Shown: positions 54,817 through 64,000, numbered from the stretch's first letter. The stretch is 64,000 nucleotides of DNA from JBQTGK01 sp052400665 (GCA_052400665.1 JBQTGK010000002.1), one strand, 5' to 3'. The notes: a model not told the origin generated them from the sequence alone. Program-made: numbers and translations.

Positions 54817-55815
54817 ATGACCATAAAAAGAAAACTCAAAAGTAAATTGCCTAAGAAAGTCCTTTATTGGTATTATTTGCGATCGGCTAAAAAGGTTGTT
54901 GCACCTGATTTAAGAAGAAGGGTTCATGATAAAGTTTATAACGACTCGAAGGTTGATAAGGTAAAGCGAAACCTTACGTTGGAATATCATATTATTGAAA
55001 AGGGCTTGACAATGCCAGTACCAAGGCCTGGTTTTGGAAAGACTGTTGTCTTAAGTCTGGAAAGAACCATTTTTGAGTATCATAAATTGAAACTTTCAAA
55101 GAATGATTTGGAGTTTAAGCAGTCGGTTTCTGTATTGAAAGAATATAAAGAATTTCATCAAAAAATTGAGTTTGATTTAGACAATGAAGTAACTCTTGCT
55201 TTAAATAGAGTTGTTGATACATTTTCTAACCTTGAGGGAATTAAACAAATAAAAACGACTAAAGAAGAATATTTTAAAAGTATAGATGCTCCTTTTGAAG
55301 AGTTTTGTAATTCAAGATATTCGGTGAGGAATTATACAGATGAGGAAGTTCCATTGGATGTTTTATATAAATGCGTAAATATAGCACAGAAATCACCATC
55401 TTTTTGCAATAGGCAACCTACTAGGGTATGCATTGTGAAATCTGCGGAAAAAAAACAAGCTATCTTATCTATTCAAAATGGGAATAGAGGATTTGGTCAT
55501 TTAGCTGATACTTTATTGGTTATTACATCAGTAATATCTACAACCAAGGATATTCATGAAAGAAATGAAAATCATTTAAACGGAGGAATGTTTAGTATGA
55601 CTTTGCTTCATGCACTTCATCAAAATAAAATAGGAGCATGTTCTCTTAATTGGAGTGTAAGCAATGATAAAGAGGAAAAATTGAGACGATTACTTAACAT
55701 TCCTGAAAATGAGATTGCTTTATTGGTTATCTCCTGCGGATATGTGCCTGATGTGCTGTCAATTGCATCTTCTCCTAGGAAAGAGGCTAAGGAAATAATT
55801 ACAGAATATCTTTAA
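54817..55815 (+). CDS. Nitroreductase-family flavoprotein in a polysaccharide operon
   Basis: About 332 aa from the ATG at 54817; a TTG at 54778 overlapping the flippase gene is less likely. The C-terminal 180 residues form a nitroreductase fold: FCNSRYSVRNYTDEEVPLD for FMN phosphate binding, NIAQKSPSFCNRQPTRVCIV, and MTLLHALHQNKIGACSLNWS. The N-terminal 140 residues are basic and helical, with no match I recognise. Such proteins are often found next to polysaccharide pyruvyl transferases, as here (18 bp). A redox step in sugar or pyruvyl modification is possible, but function is not established. Confidence 0.87.
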   Translation: MTIKRKLKSKLPKKVLYWYYLRSAKKVVAPDLRRRVHDKVYNDSKVDKVKRNLTLEYHIIEKGLTMPVPRPGFGKTVVLSLERTIFEYHKLKLSKNDLEFKQSVSVLKEYKEFHQKIEFDLDNEVTLALNRVVDTFSNLEGIKQIKTTKEEYFKSIDAPFEEFCNSRYSVRNYTDEEVPLDVLYKCVNIAQKSPSFCNRQPTRVCIVKSAEKKQAILSIQNGNRGFGHLADTLLVITSVISTTKDIHERNENHLNGGMFSMTLLHALHQNKIGACSLNWSVSNDKEEKLRRLLNIPENEIALLVISCGYVPDVLSIASSPRKEAKEIITEYL

Positions 55816-55833
55816 TCATTAAAATCCGATATT

Positions 55834-56976
55834 ATGAAGATTGGAATTGTAACATTACCATTTAATTCAAATTATGGAGGGATTTTACAAGCTTATGCCC
55901 TTCAATCGATATTGAAGAAAATGGGACATCAGGTGGTTACCGTAAACCGTATTTCTAAGGGAATGCCATTACATCTTAAGATTCTTTCTTTCGGAAAGAG
56001 GTTTGTAGTTAGATATTTGCTTGGCAATAAAGTGGTTGTAAGAACATGGCCCAATAAAAAGGAAAAAGCAATTACAGCTCAATATACAAATCGATTTATT
56101 GATGATTACATTCATCGGACTTACTTTCTTAAAACGGAGAAAGAAATGGAATTATTGGCAAAAGACAATTATGAAGCTTGGCTTGTTGGAAGTGATCAGG
56201 TGTGGCGGCCTAAATACTCTCCAAGTATTACCAATCATTTCCTTGGTTTTCTTCCCAAAGATGATCCATCTAAAAAGCTATCTTTTGCGGCTTCTTTTGC
56301 CGTTGATCATTGGGAATATACAGAGAAAGAAACTATCGCATGTAAAAAATTAATCAGCAGATTCGATGCGGTTTCGGTTCGCGAAGTGTCAGGAATTGAA
56401 TTGTGTAACAAATATCTGGATGTGAAAGCAATTCAAGTGTTAGATCCTACCTTTTTAATTGAGAAGGAAGAGTATATTGGATTGGTTGAAAAAGATAATT
56501 TACCAGATCAAGAGAAGAAATTGTTGACCTATATTCTCGATAAAAGTTCTAGAGTAAAAGGAATTGTTAAAATGGCTGAGGACCATTTACAGACGGAAGC
56601 TTTCTCTACTACACGAAAAAAATCTTTTAAAGAAGCAGGAAAACACAATTTGAAAGATTGTGTTTTTCCTCGCGTAACTGAATGGATCAAAGGATTTATG
56701 GATGCTGAGTATGTAATTACAGATTCGTTTCATGGAACGGCATTCTGCATTATTTTTAATAAACCATTTATTGCATTGGGAAATACCAAAAGAGGAATGT
56801 CAAGATTTACCTCTCTTCTTAAAATTTTTGGTTTAGAAGATCGCTTGCTAACAGAAAAAGACAATGATCTAAAAGAAAAATTAGATACAAAAATAGATTT
56901 TGAAAGGGTAAATAAAATTTTGGCATCAAAGAAAAAGGAAGCAATGGATTTCCTGAATACAAATTTGAATAAATAG
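55834..56976 (+). CDS. Polysaccharide pyruvyl transferase family protein
   Basis: A 380-aa protein with the family signature at the start (IGIVTLPFNSNYGGILQAYA), LVGSDQVWRPKYSP in the middle, and the C-terminal VITDSFHGTAFCIIFNKPF with the conserved Asp-Ser-Phe-His-Gly. Members (WcaK/CsaB type) add a pyruvyl ketal from phosphoenolpyruvate to a sugar of the repeat unit, giving negative charge. The neighbouring nitroreductase gene supports the common pairing of these two families. Acceptor sugar is unknown. Confidence 0.92.
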   Translation: MKIGIVTLPFNSNYGGILQAYALQSILKKMGHQVVTVNRISKGMPLHLKILSFGKRFVVRYLLGNKVVVRTWPNKKEKAITAQYTNRFIDDYIHRTYFLKTEKEMELLAKDNYEAWLVGSDQVWRPKYSPSITNHFLGFLPKDDPSKKLSFAASFAVDHWEYTEKETIACKKLISRFDAVSVREVSGIELCNKYLDVKAIQVLDPTFLIEKEEYIGLVEKDNLPDQEKKLLTYILDKSSRVKGIVKMAEDHLQTEAFSTTRKKSFKEAGKHNLKDCVFPRVTEWIKGFMDAEYVITDSFHGTAFCIIFNKPFIALGNTKRGMSRFTSLLKIFGLEDRLLTEKDNDLKEKLDTKIDFERVNKILASKKKEAMDFLNTNLNK

Positions 56977-56996
56977 AGTAGGATAAAATAATTCAT

Positions 56997-58496
56997 GTGA
57001 GATCTGATGAGATAAACATATTTAATGATGAGGGAGGTGCAAGTTATTTGCAAAAACCTGTGCCTTTTTTTCTGTTACTTTTAACAATTGCCATAATTGG
57101 TTCGTTGGTTGGAAGTGGTGGTATGATTACTGGTATTGCCTTTATGGCAATTCCTTTTGTTCTTACTTATGTTTATTTTATTTTTAAGTATCCAAAATTT
57201 GCCATTATTGGATTATTATTATGCAATTACGTTATACTTGGTTTTAATAGATATATTAAAGGGCTACCACTTGGGATGACAGTTGATTTTCATCTGGTTA
57301 TTATGTATGTTGCTTTATTTTTTAAATCATTTTTTGATAAAGTACACTGGAAAGATGCAAAGGGAGATTTGCTGGTTCTTACAGTAGTCTGGTTTGGATG
57401 GATTTTATTTCAATTGGTAAATCCGCAGGCAGTAGCCAGAGTGTTGTGGTTCAATTCAATGAGGAGTGTTGGTTTGTATATGATTTTAACTATTCCCTTG
57501 ATTTTGATCCTTTTTAATAAGAGGAAAGATATACATTTATTTTTTACGATTTGGGCAGTACTTGCAATTCTTGGAGCCATAAAGGGAATTGTTCAAAAGT
57601 TTGTTGGCTTAGATCCTTTTGAATTTAAATGGTTGATGGGATCGGCAATGGAGACTCACTTACTTTTTGGTAAAATCAGATATTTTTCATTCTTTTCAAA
57701 TGCCGGACAATTCGGTGCGTCAATGGGGCATTCGGGAGTGATTTTTGGAATTTTGGCTTTCAATCAAAAAGAATCGAAAAAACTTAAATATTTCTACGCA
57801 ATAGCATCAATATTTTCTCTTTATGGAATGATGATTTCAGGTACCCGAGGTGCAATTGCTGTACCTATTATGGGTTTTGGTTTGTATACAGTTCTTCAAA
57901 AAAATGTAAAAGTTTTAATCTTGGGAGCCATAATGGGAATTGCTGTTTTAGTGTTCTTTAAATATACAACTATAGGACAAAGTAATTATACCATTAGCCG
58001 GATGCGATCGGCTTTTAATCCTGAAGATGCCTCTTTTCAAGTTCGTCTCGAAAATCAACGTAAACTTAAATCTTATATGGCTTCCAGACCATTTGGAGCT
58101 GGCATTGGTTCTACCGGTAAGGAAGCAAAAAAACTGGCACCCGGTTCTGCTGCAGCTCAAATTCCTACTGATAGTTGGTATGTTCTTATTTGGGTGGAAC
58201 AGGGGATTATCGGTTTAATGATTCATTTGTTTATTCTTTTATACATTGTGTTTAAAAGTTCGTATGTCATAATGTTTAAGTTAAAAGATCCCTGGGTGAA
58301 AGCCCAGCTGGGGGCATTGGTTTCCGGACTGTGGGGTGTCATGGTCGCTTCCTATGGGAATGCGGTTCTGGGACAAATGCCAACAGTAATAATCATTTAT
58401 GTTTCAATGGCTTTTTTATTTCTTGGACATCGATACGAAAAAGAGATTGAAGATGAGCATCAAAAAGGTTTAACTCCTCAAATTGAAATGACATGA
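56997..58496 (+). CDS. O-antigen ligase/Wzy-type polymerase family membrane protein
   Basis: A 499-aa protein with about 10-12 transmembrane helices, starting at GTG 56997 (an ATG two bases earlier is out of frame and hits a stop). The Wzy_C-type region has GMMISGTRGAIAVPIMGFG, RLENQRKLKSYMASRPFG, and PTDSWYVLIWVEQGIIGLM. It would either polymerise the repeat units or ligate chains to an acceptor; given the flippase and Wzz-like genes in the operon, a polymerase role is more likely. Its end overlaps the next gene by ATGA. Confidence 0.87.
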   Translation: MRSDEINIFNDEGGASYLQKPVPFFLLLLTIAIIGSLVGSGGMITGIAFMAIPFVLTYVYFIFKYPKFAIIGLLLCNYVILGFNRYIKGLPLGMTVDFHLVIMYVALFFKSFFDKVHWKDAKGDLLVLTVVWFGWILFQLVNPQAVARVLWFNSMRSVGLYMILTIPLILILFNKRKDIHLFFTIWAVLAILGAIKGIVQKFVGLDPFEFKWLMGSAMETHLLFGKIRYFSFFSNAGQFGASMGHSGVIFGILAFNQKESKKLKYFYAIASIFSLYGMMISGTRGAIAVPIMGFGLYTVLQKNVKVLILGAIMGIAVLVFFKYTTIGQSNYTISRMRSAFNPEDASFQVRLENQRKLKSYMASRPFGAGIGSTGKEAKKLAPGSAAAQIPTDSWYVLIWVEQGIIGLMIHLFILLYIVFKSSYVIMFKLKDPWVKAQLGALVSGLWGVMVASYGNAVLGQMPTVIIIYVSMAFLFLGHRYEKEIEDEHQKGLTPQIEMT

Positions 58497-59416
58497 GTAT
58501 AGAAAAGAAAATATTTCCATTGGTTTCGATTATAACGGTAAATTATAATCAGAGAGGAGTTACATTAGATTTGTTAAAGACGCTCAGAAATGTGAGCTAT
58601 CCTAATTTGGAAGTTATTGTTGTGGATAATGGTTCTCCAACTGATGATCCGAAAGTAATGAAAGAACAATACCCAGAGATCAATTTAATTTTGAGTGAGG
58701 ATAACCTGGGATTTGCAGGAGGAAATAATCTTGGAATTAGGGCATCAAAAGGAGATTATTTATTCTTTGTTAACAACGATACTGAAGTTACAGAAGGTCT
58801 AATAGAACCTTTGGTTGATTTATTGGAGAATGATCATTTAATTGGAATGGTTAGTCCAAAAATTAAGTTTCACTGGAATCCTGATTTGATTCAATACGCA
58901 GGATTTACCAAAATGAATCCTTATACAATTCGAAATTCAATTATAGGATTTCATCAGCCAGATAATGGAGATTACAATGAGTTAAAAGAAACAGAGGCAG
59001 CTCATGGTGCAGCTATGATGGTGCCTAGACGGGTTATAAAGGAAGTAGGATTAATGCCTGAAGTGTACTTTTTGTATTACGAAGAACACGATTGGGCAGC
59101 AATGATAAAGAGAGCTGGTTATAAAATATTTTATCAACCCAAAAGTGAAATTCTGCATAAGGAATCCATTTCTACAGGAAAAGGAAGTCCATTCAAAACC
59201 TATTATATCAATCGCGGAAGACTTTTGTTTACCAGGCGCAACATTAAAGGACCTAAGAGGATACTAAGTTTCTTATTTCAACACTTTGTTTCCTTGCCAA
59301 AAAATGTCTTGGTTTTTCTTTTAAAAGGACAGTTTAAGCATTTAACATCATATTTAAAAGCATATGCGTGGAATTTAACCCATTATGATGGTGTTTATGT
59401 GAATATAAAATATTAG
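58493..59416 (+). CDS. GT2 glycosyltransferase (rhamnosyltransferase-like)
   Basis: A 307-aa cytoplasmic protein. GT-A fold motifs are VSIITVNYNQRGVTLDLL, NLEVIVVDNGSPTDDP, LGFAGGNNLGIRASKGDYLF and FVNNDTEV (the DxD-like site), then AAHGAAMMVPRRVIKEVG and YYEEHDWAAMIKRAGYKI. This arrangement is typical of rhamnosyl- and related transferases. It overlaps the polymerase gene by 4 bp. Donor and acceptor sugars are unknown. Confidence 0.92.
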   Translation: MSIEKKIFPLVSIITVNYNQRGVTLDLLKTLRNVSYPNLEVIVVDNGSPTDDPKVMKEQYPEINLILSEDNLGFAGGNNLGIRASKGDYLFFVNNDTEVTEGLIEPLVDLLENDHLIGMVSPKIKFHWNPDLIQYAGFTKMNPYTIRNSIIGFHQPDNGDYNELKETEAAHGAAMMVPRRVIKEVGLMPEVYFLYYEEHDWAAMIKRAGYKIFYQPKSEILHKESISTGKGSPFKTYYINRGRLLFTRRNIKGPKRILSFLFQHFVSLPKNVLVFLLKGQFKHLTSYLKAYAWNLTHYDGVYVNIKY

Positions 59417-59448
59417 AAATTAATAGATAATAAGAAAAAAATCTCAAT

Positions 59449-60657
59449 ATGGAAGCATTGATAACTATTATAAAAATAATTGAGCTGGTATTGTTTATTT
59501 ATTTAGCAATGGCAACAGTTTATTTTTTTATTTATGCATTTGCAGGAATCTTTAAGATCAGATATAAAAAAGAAATCAATGATAAGCAGCATAAATTTGC
59601 TGTCCTTATTCCAGGATACAAAGAGGATTCGGTGATCTTGAATGTTGCAAAGGATGCAACAAAACAGGATTTTCCGGCAGATAAGTTTGAAATTGTAATT
59701 ATTGCAGATTCTTTTCAGCAATCTACTCTGGATGAACTCATGAAACTCCCGATACGTTTAATCGAAGTATCCTTCGATAAGAGTACAAAAGCAAAAGCAT
59801 TAAACAGGGCAATGGAGATTTTAGGTGATGATTATGATGTGGCTTTGATATTGGATGCTGATAATATTATGAAACCAGATTTTATATCTAAATTAAATGT
59901 AGCCTTTCAGCGGGGATATAAGGCTGTACAGGGACATAGAGTCGCCAAAAATACTAACACCGCATTTGCTATTTTAGATGCTGTAAGCGAGGAAGTAAAT
60001 AATCACATTTTCCGAAAAGGGCATCGCGTTTTAAATATGTCTTGTGGTTTAATTGGTTCGGGAATGGCATTCGATTATTGTTTTTTTAAAGAAATTATGA
60101 GCAATGTTAATGCAGTTGGAGGTTTCGATAAAGAGTTGGAGCTAAAACTTTCAAAAGCCAAAATAATGGTTGAGTATTTGCCTGAAGCTTATGTTTTAGA
60201 TGAAAAGATTCAAGATTCAAAAAATTTCTCAAACCAGCGTCGTAGATGGTTGTCTGCTCAGGTAGTCTACTTAAGACGATATTTCTTTAGTGGTTTGTTT
60301 CATTTGTTTTTTAGAGGTAATCTTGTGTTTTTCGATAAGGTGTTTCAAATGATGCAACCTCCTCGTATTTTATTGTTAGGTTTTACTGGCCTTCTTGCTA
60401 TTTTACATACAATTGGATTAATTTTTAGTATAGAATTAATCAATAATCCACTGATTTCTTCGATGCAATGGATAGTAGTTTTTGTCTTGGTGTTTGTATC
60501 ATTTTTATTGGCTGTTCCTCGTAAATTTTATAATGTTCATACTCTTAAAGCTGTTTTAACTTTGCCCAAAGGGTTTATCTTGATGTTGATCTCCTTGCTG
60601 ACAATCAAAGGTGCAAATAAAAAATTTATTCATACCGAACATGGTGCAGATGAGTAA
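59449..60657 (+). CDS. Membrane GT2 glycosyltransferase (processive-type)
   Basis: A 402-aa protein with one N-terminal helix and three to four C-terminal helices. GT2 motifs are FAVLIPGYKEDSVILNVAKD, VALILDADNIMKPDF (DxD), GGFDKELEL and NQRRRWLSAQ (QxxRW). The QxxRW motif is usual in processive or membrane-bound GT2 enzymes such as cellulose or hyaluronan synthase-like proteins. It could add a backbone sugar of the exopolysaccharide. Substrate is unknown. Confidence 0.9.
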   Translation: MEALITIIKIIELVLFIYLAMATVYFFIYAFAGIFKIRYKKEINDKQHKFAVLIPGYKEDSVILNVAKDATKQDFPADKFEIVIIADSFQQSTLDELMKLPIRLIEVSFDKSTKAKALNRAMEILGDDYDVALILDADNIMKPDFISKLNVAFQRGYKAVQGHRVAKNTNTAFAILDAVSEEVNNHIFRKGHRVLNMSCGLIGSGMAFDYCFFKEIMSNVNAVGGFDKELELKLSKAKIMVEYLPEAYVLDEKIQDSKNFSNQRRRWLSAQVVYLRRYFFSGLFHLFFRGNLVFFDKVFQMMQPPRILLLGFTGLLAILHTIGLIFSIELINNPLISSMQWIVVFVLVFVSFLLAVPRKFYNVHTLKAVLTLPKGFILMLISLLTIKGANKKFIHTEHGADE

Positions 60658-60702
60658 TTTATAAGAATTGTTGGTGAAATAGGATTTAAATATTTTCTAA
60701 AT

Positions 60703-61908
60703 ATGAAAGAAAAAAAAGATATCATCTGTATATCAAATACAACCTGGCATGGTGAGTTTACCAAATCGACAGTTCAGTTAATGTCTCGCCTGGCAAAAAA
60801 TAATCGTGTTTTGTTTGTTGAGTATGCTTTTACCTGGAAGGATATTTTTACCACTTTTATTGGAAAAAGAAATGCTCCAGTAAAACGAATGCTTGGATTA
60901 AAGTCTAGGTTAACAACAATTAGAACGGATCAGGGAACAGACGTGTTTCACTTGGTAGTACCACCTGTTTTTCCGGTTGACTTTATTAAAAATGATAAAC
61001 TATTTTCTTTCTTTTTCGGTTTAAATATCACATCCTATAAAAGAACTTTGAAGCGTACGCTACGAAAAATTGGCTTCACAAATCCATTGAATATTACAGC
61101 ATACAATTCTTTTTATGGTTTACCTTTAATAAATAAATTAAGCGAAGCCTTAAACGTTTATTATTGCTACGATGGATTAAATTTAAGACGACATGGTAAG
61201 AGGATTTTAAAAATTGATGAGGAGTTTTCAAGAAAAGTAGATGCTGTTATTGTTACTTCAGACTTTTTAAAAGCCAGCAAAGAAAAATTCAATTCTAATA
61301 GTTTTGTAGTCAAAAACGGTGTTGATTTTAATGTGTTTTATGCATCAGCAAAAAAAGATCTGACTAAAAACAAAAGAAAAAAAGTTGGTTATATTGGTAG
61401 CCTGGACAGACGTTTCGATATTGATACATTAGAGTATGCCGTTCGGCAATTGCCTGATTATGATTTTCATATTACAGGTAATCTAAGAAACCTGAAAATT
61501 AAGGAAAGGCTTGGCCCATATTCAAATGTTGAATTTTCTCCCCCAGTAAAACCTCATGAGGTACCAGCTCTTTTGGCCACTTATGATGCAGGAATCATTC
61601 CTTACATAGCTAACGAACTCAATAAAAATATTTATCCCTTAAAAATAAATGAATATTTAGCGGTGGGAGTTCCTATAGTTATGACTGCTTTTGCTGATCT
61701 TCCTGACTTTGATGGTGTGATTTCTGTAGCAGCTACTAAAGAAAATTTTGTTCAGATGCTTAAAAAAGAAATTCGTAATGATTCAAAGGAAATGATTGCA
61801 TCGAGGATAAAATTTGCTGAAAATAATTCGTGGGAGAACAAGGCATTCGAATTTAATAATCTTTTGGATGCTTTTTTAAAAGAGAAAACTTTAAGTAAGA
61901 ACGAATAG
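60703..61908 (+). CDS. GT4-like glycosyltransferase (TuaH-type)
   Basis: A 401-aa protein with the GT-B fold. The N-terminal IICISNTTWHGEFTKSTVQL is reminiscent of TuaH-type transferases. The C-terminal half has KVGYIGSLDRRFDIDTLEYA and FHITGNLRN for the donor domain, then HEVPALLATYDAGIIPY, and LKINEYLAVGVPIVMT with the acidic residue contacting nucleotide sugar. It starts 45 bp after the GT2 gene. Linkage cannot be predicted. Confidence 0.88.
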   Translation: MKEKKDIICISNTTWHGEFTKSTVQLMSRLAKNNRVLFVEYAFTWKDIFTTFIGKRNAPVKRMLGLKSRLTTIRTDQGTDVFHLVVPPVFPVDFIKNDKLFSFFFGLNITSYKRTLKRTLRKIGFTNPLNITAYNSFYGLPLINKLSEALNVYYCYDGLNLRRHGKRILKIDEEFSRKVDAVIVTSDFLKASKEKFNSNSFVVKNGVDFNVFYASAKKDLTKNKRKKVGYIGSLDRRFDIDTLEYAVRQLPDYDFHITGNLRNLKIKERLGPYSNVEFSPPVKPHEVPALLATYDAGIIPYIANELNKNIYPLKINEYLAVGVPIVMTAFADLPDFDGVISVAATKENFVQMLKKEIRNDSKEMIASRIKFAENNSWENKAFEFNNLLDAFLKEKTLSKNE

Positions 61909-61917
61909 AATATAACT

Positions 61918-63051
61918 ATGAAAAAAAATATATACTGGTTTTGGAAAAAGCTATCTGAACGAAAATCTCGTGAACATTATAGAGAGCATTATAAAGCAGA
62001 GATTGAATATTTCGAGAATTATAAGGATAAAAAGTTGGCTTTTACCATTAAAAGAGAAATGAAAGCCTTGCAAAAGTATTGGGGATGTTATCCATTTCAA
62101 TATGTAAGGTATGGTATGTATAAAAATACGTGTAATATGAGTCTCACAGAGATGAAAGAGTATGTGCCAAACTATTTTGCTTATTATCTTTTTTTTCCAA
62201 AGAAAATTAAATGTTACGGTATTGTAAGCGAGGATAAAGAATTGTCCCATCGGCTTTTTGATTCGTATCGGGTTGCTCAGCCTGAGATGTTGTTTCAGTA
62301 TAAACAAGAGTTATTTTACGATCATGAAAAAAATAACATTGATGATTTTGATGTTGATAAGATTATTGCAAATTCGAAGGCTGTAAAGTTATTCTTAAAA
62401 CCCACCACAGGACTTGGGGGACAGGGAATTATTGTTTTTAATAAAAAAAGTAGTTTTGTTGATAAGGAGGGGACCGAACTTACTGCTAATTTTGTTCGCA
62501 AACATCTTAGCAAAAAAGATAACTATATTGTTCAGGAAGGTTTAGAACAACACGATGAAATAAATAAAATTTATGCGCATTCGGTAAATACGTTTAGGGT
62601 AAAAACCAGATTGATTGATGGAAAGGCAGAGATACTTTTTGCTATGTTACGAATGGGGCAAGGAGGAAATCAGCTCGACAATGCAAGTTTGCAAGGCTTG
62701 GTGTGTAAAGTAGATGTAGATACCGGAGAATTTGATAATTTGGGGTATACCAGTTTAGGAAGAACCATGAAATCACATCCCGATTCAAATTTTGTTTTTG
62801 AAGGTTATACCTTCCCATACTGGAAGGAAGTAAAAGAATTTGTTTTGATAGCGGCCCAAAAAATGGAAACTATTGGATATATAGGCTGGGATATTGCCTA
62901 TACCGTAAACGGCCCAGTTGTTATTGAAATGAATGCTGCTGCTGGTTTGGAATTTCTTCAGGATTGCCATGGTGGAGTGCGAAATGCTTATGGAATAGAA
63001 AATCCTAAAGAATATTGGTATAGTGATAATTATGCTATTAAAGATTTGTAA
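61918..63051 (+). CDS. Sugar-transfer-associated ATP-grasp protein, copy 1
   Basis: A 377-aa protein. Residues about 1-130 are basic and aromatic with SRE-type repeats (ERKSREHYREHYKAEIEYF) and KYWGCYPFQYVRYGMY. The ATP-grasp core follows: KLFLKPTTGLGGQGIIVF (about 157-174) for nucleotide binding, SVNTFRVKTRLIDG, and YIGWDIAYTVNGPVVIEMNA (321-340) with the metal-binding Glu-x-Asn. The family (ATPgrasp_ST) occurs in capsule clusters and is thought to join a carboxylate to an amine on the polysaccharide, such as an amino-acid substituent. A related gene follows at once. Confidence 0.9.
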   Translation: MKKNIYWFWKKLSERKSREHYREHYKAEIEYFENYKDKKLAFTIKREMKALQKYWGCYPFQYVRYGMYKNTCNMSLTEMKEYVPNYFAYYLFFPKKIKCYGIVSEDKELSHRLFDSYRVAQPEMLFQYKQELFYDHEKNNIDDFDVDKIIANSKAVKLFLKPTTGLGGQGIIVFNKKSSFVDKEGTELTANFVRKHLSKKDNYIVQEGLEQHDEINKIYAHSVNTFRVKTRLIDGKAEILFAMLRMGQGGNQLDNASLQGLVCKVDVDTGEFDNLGYTSLGRTMKSHPDSNFVFEGYTFPYWKEVKEFVLIAAQKMETIGYIGWDIAYTVNGPVVIEMNAAAGLEFLQDCHGGVRNAYGIENPKEYWYSDNYAIKDL

Positions 63052-63114
63052 TAAATAGAATGAATAGAAATCGAATGAAAACAAACTTAGAATCTTAACG
63101 ATAAATCGCATCAA

Positions 63115-64000
63115 ATGGAGTTGAAAAGCAAATTTTATAGATTTTGGAAAATGCTTGCTGAACGAAAATCAAGGGAGCATTACAGAGAGTTGTATAAGGC
63201 GGAGTATGAGTATTATAGTTCGTATGCTGATAAAAAACCTGCTTCTGTAATGAAAAGGGAGATGAACGTGCTTCAAAAGTATTGGGGTTGTTATCCTTTT
63301 CAGTATATACGGTATGGTATGTATAAAAAAGATTGTAAGTTAAGCCTTGAAGAGATGAAGGATTACATTCCTAATTTTTTTGCCTATTTTCTGCTTTTTC
63401 CGAAATCATATAAAGAATATGGTATTATATCAGAAGATAAAATACTTACCTATCTGGTTTTTGAAACCCTTGGGGTTAAGCAGCCAACACTTTTATTACA
63501 ATATAATCACGGATTGTTTTATGATTTTAGGAAGAATCCAATTGGAAATAAAGAGGTAGATGAAATTATAGAACAGACTATAGCTGATAAATTATTCCTA
63601 AAACCATCTTTGGGACTTGGTGGACAAGGAATTTTAGTATTCAATAAAAAAGAAAAATTTATTGATGAAGAGGGGAATCAAATCTCGGCGGAGTTTATTA
63701 AGAAAAATCTTGATAAAAAAGAAGATTACATCTTGCAGGAAGGAATTAGACAACATGATGAGTTAAATCAAATTTATCCACATTCGGTGAATACTTTTCG
63801 GGTGAATACAAGGATAATTGAAGGGAAAGCTCATATTTTATTTTCCTTTTTACGAATGGGACGGGGTGGAGGTCAGCTTGATAATGCCAGCCTTAAGGGA
63901 TTTGTGTGCAAAGTTGATCCAGAAACAGGAGAATTTGCCCCCGAGGGAACTTCGAAACTTTTTACCAGAATTGATAAACACCCGGATACAAATTTTGAAT
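63115..64000 (+). CDS. Sugar-transfer-associated ATP-grasp protein, copy 2, 3' truncated by the window edge
   Basis: The frame from the ATG at 63115 stays open to the last base (295 codons seen). It starts MELKSKFYRFWKMLAERKSR and is clearly related to the previous protein: LQKYWGCYPFQYIRYGMYKK, LFLKPSLGLGGQGILVF, HSVNTFRVNTRIIEG and GGQLDNASLKGF all line up. The final Glu-x-Asn motif would lie just past the edge. Two copies in tandem suggest two different substituents or two positions on the repeat unit. The operon continues to the right. Confidence 0.9.
   Translation, partial: MELKSKFYRFWKMLAERKSREHYRELYKAEYEYYSSYADKKPASVMKREMNVLQKYWGCYPFQYIRYGMYKKDCKLSLEEMKDYIPNFFAYFLLFPKSYKEYGIISEDKILTYLVFETLGVKQPTLLLQYNHGLFYDFRKNPIGNKEVDEIIEQTIADKLFLKPSLGLGGQGILVFNKKEKFIDEEGNQISAEFIKKNLDKKEDYILQEGIRQHDELNQIYPHSVNTFRVNTRIIEGKAHILFSFLRMGRGGGQLDNASLKGFVCKVDPETGEFAPEGTSKLFTRIDKHPDTNFE

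Noticed and set aside
1..64000. CRISPR arrays, tRNA or rRNA genes, complete transposons, prophage genes
   Set aside because: No regularly spaced repeats, cloverleaf-like sequences, rRNA motifs, intact transposase or phage structural genes were seen on either strand.

Overview
The window is AT-rich. Its gene families are SusC/SusD pairs, lipoproteins with a Cys-Ser-Asp-Asp start, a triple-tyrosine propeller regulator, an S46 dipeptidyl-peptidase and a fused CusA-TolC pump. These point to Bacteroidota, probably a marine or sediment member of the Bacteroidales/Marinilabiliales; the lineage is inferred from family content only.

Layout. (1) 1-8540: the end of a SusC/SusD-type locus with a Calx-beta lipoprotein, a metzincin-like metalloprotease, an S46 dipeptidyl-peptidase and an unknown lipoprotein, which reads as a protein/peptide acquisition locus. 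(2) 8678-9424 (-): a NYN-OST-HTH protein. (3) 9790-36268: a large laminarin/beta-1,3-glucan utilisation locus. It has a membrane regulator; SusC, SusD and a PKD glycan-binding protein; two GH16 lipoproteins; a sugar-porter MFS; a GH149-like beta-1,3-glucan phosphorylase; three GH17 enzymes; a GPH transporter; GH30; a clan GH-A lipoprotein; a mutarotase-like lipoprotein; and a second GPH transporter. (4) 36437-42512: mixed small genes (MscS, ATP-cone/Mrr-like nuclease, rubredoxin-like membrane protein, fucose-isomerase-like protein, Cys-rich PAS protein). Three decayed genes lie among them: an IS4-type transposase fragment, a frameshifted and truncated creD, and a Cys-rich small-domain gene with an in-frame stop. 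(5) 42656-48136 (-): a heavy-metal RND efflux operon, the CusA-TolC fusion followed by its periplasmic adaptor. (6) 48686-64000: an exopolysaccharide operon running off the right edge. It has a lone receiver, a receiver-sugar transferase fusion, a half-length TolC, a Wzz-like protein with a degenerate kinase domain, flippase, nitroreductase, pyruvyl transferase, O-antigen ligase/polymerase, three glycosyltransferases and two tandem sugar-transfer ATP-grasp proteins.

How the genes work together. In the glucan locus, surface GH16 enzymes would cut laminarin, SusCD would import the fragments, periplasmic GH17/GH30/GH-A lipoproteins would trim them, and MFS carriers would bring oligosaccharides into the cytoplasm. 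Two leaderless GH17 enzymes and a leaderless phosphorylase would finish them there, giving glucose-1-phosphate. In the polysaccharide operon, the initiating sugar transferase carries its own receiver domain and sits 7 bp after a free receiver gene, suggesting that chain initiation is under signalling control. No classical Wza exporter is seen; a half-size TolC takes that place in the gene order. No tRNA, rRNA, CRISPR array or complete insertion sequence was found.
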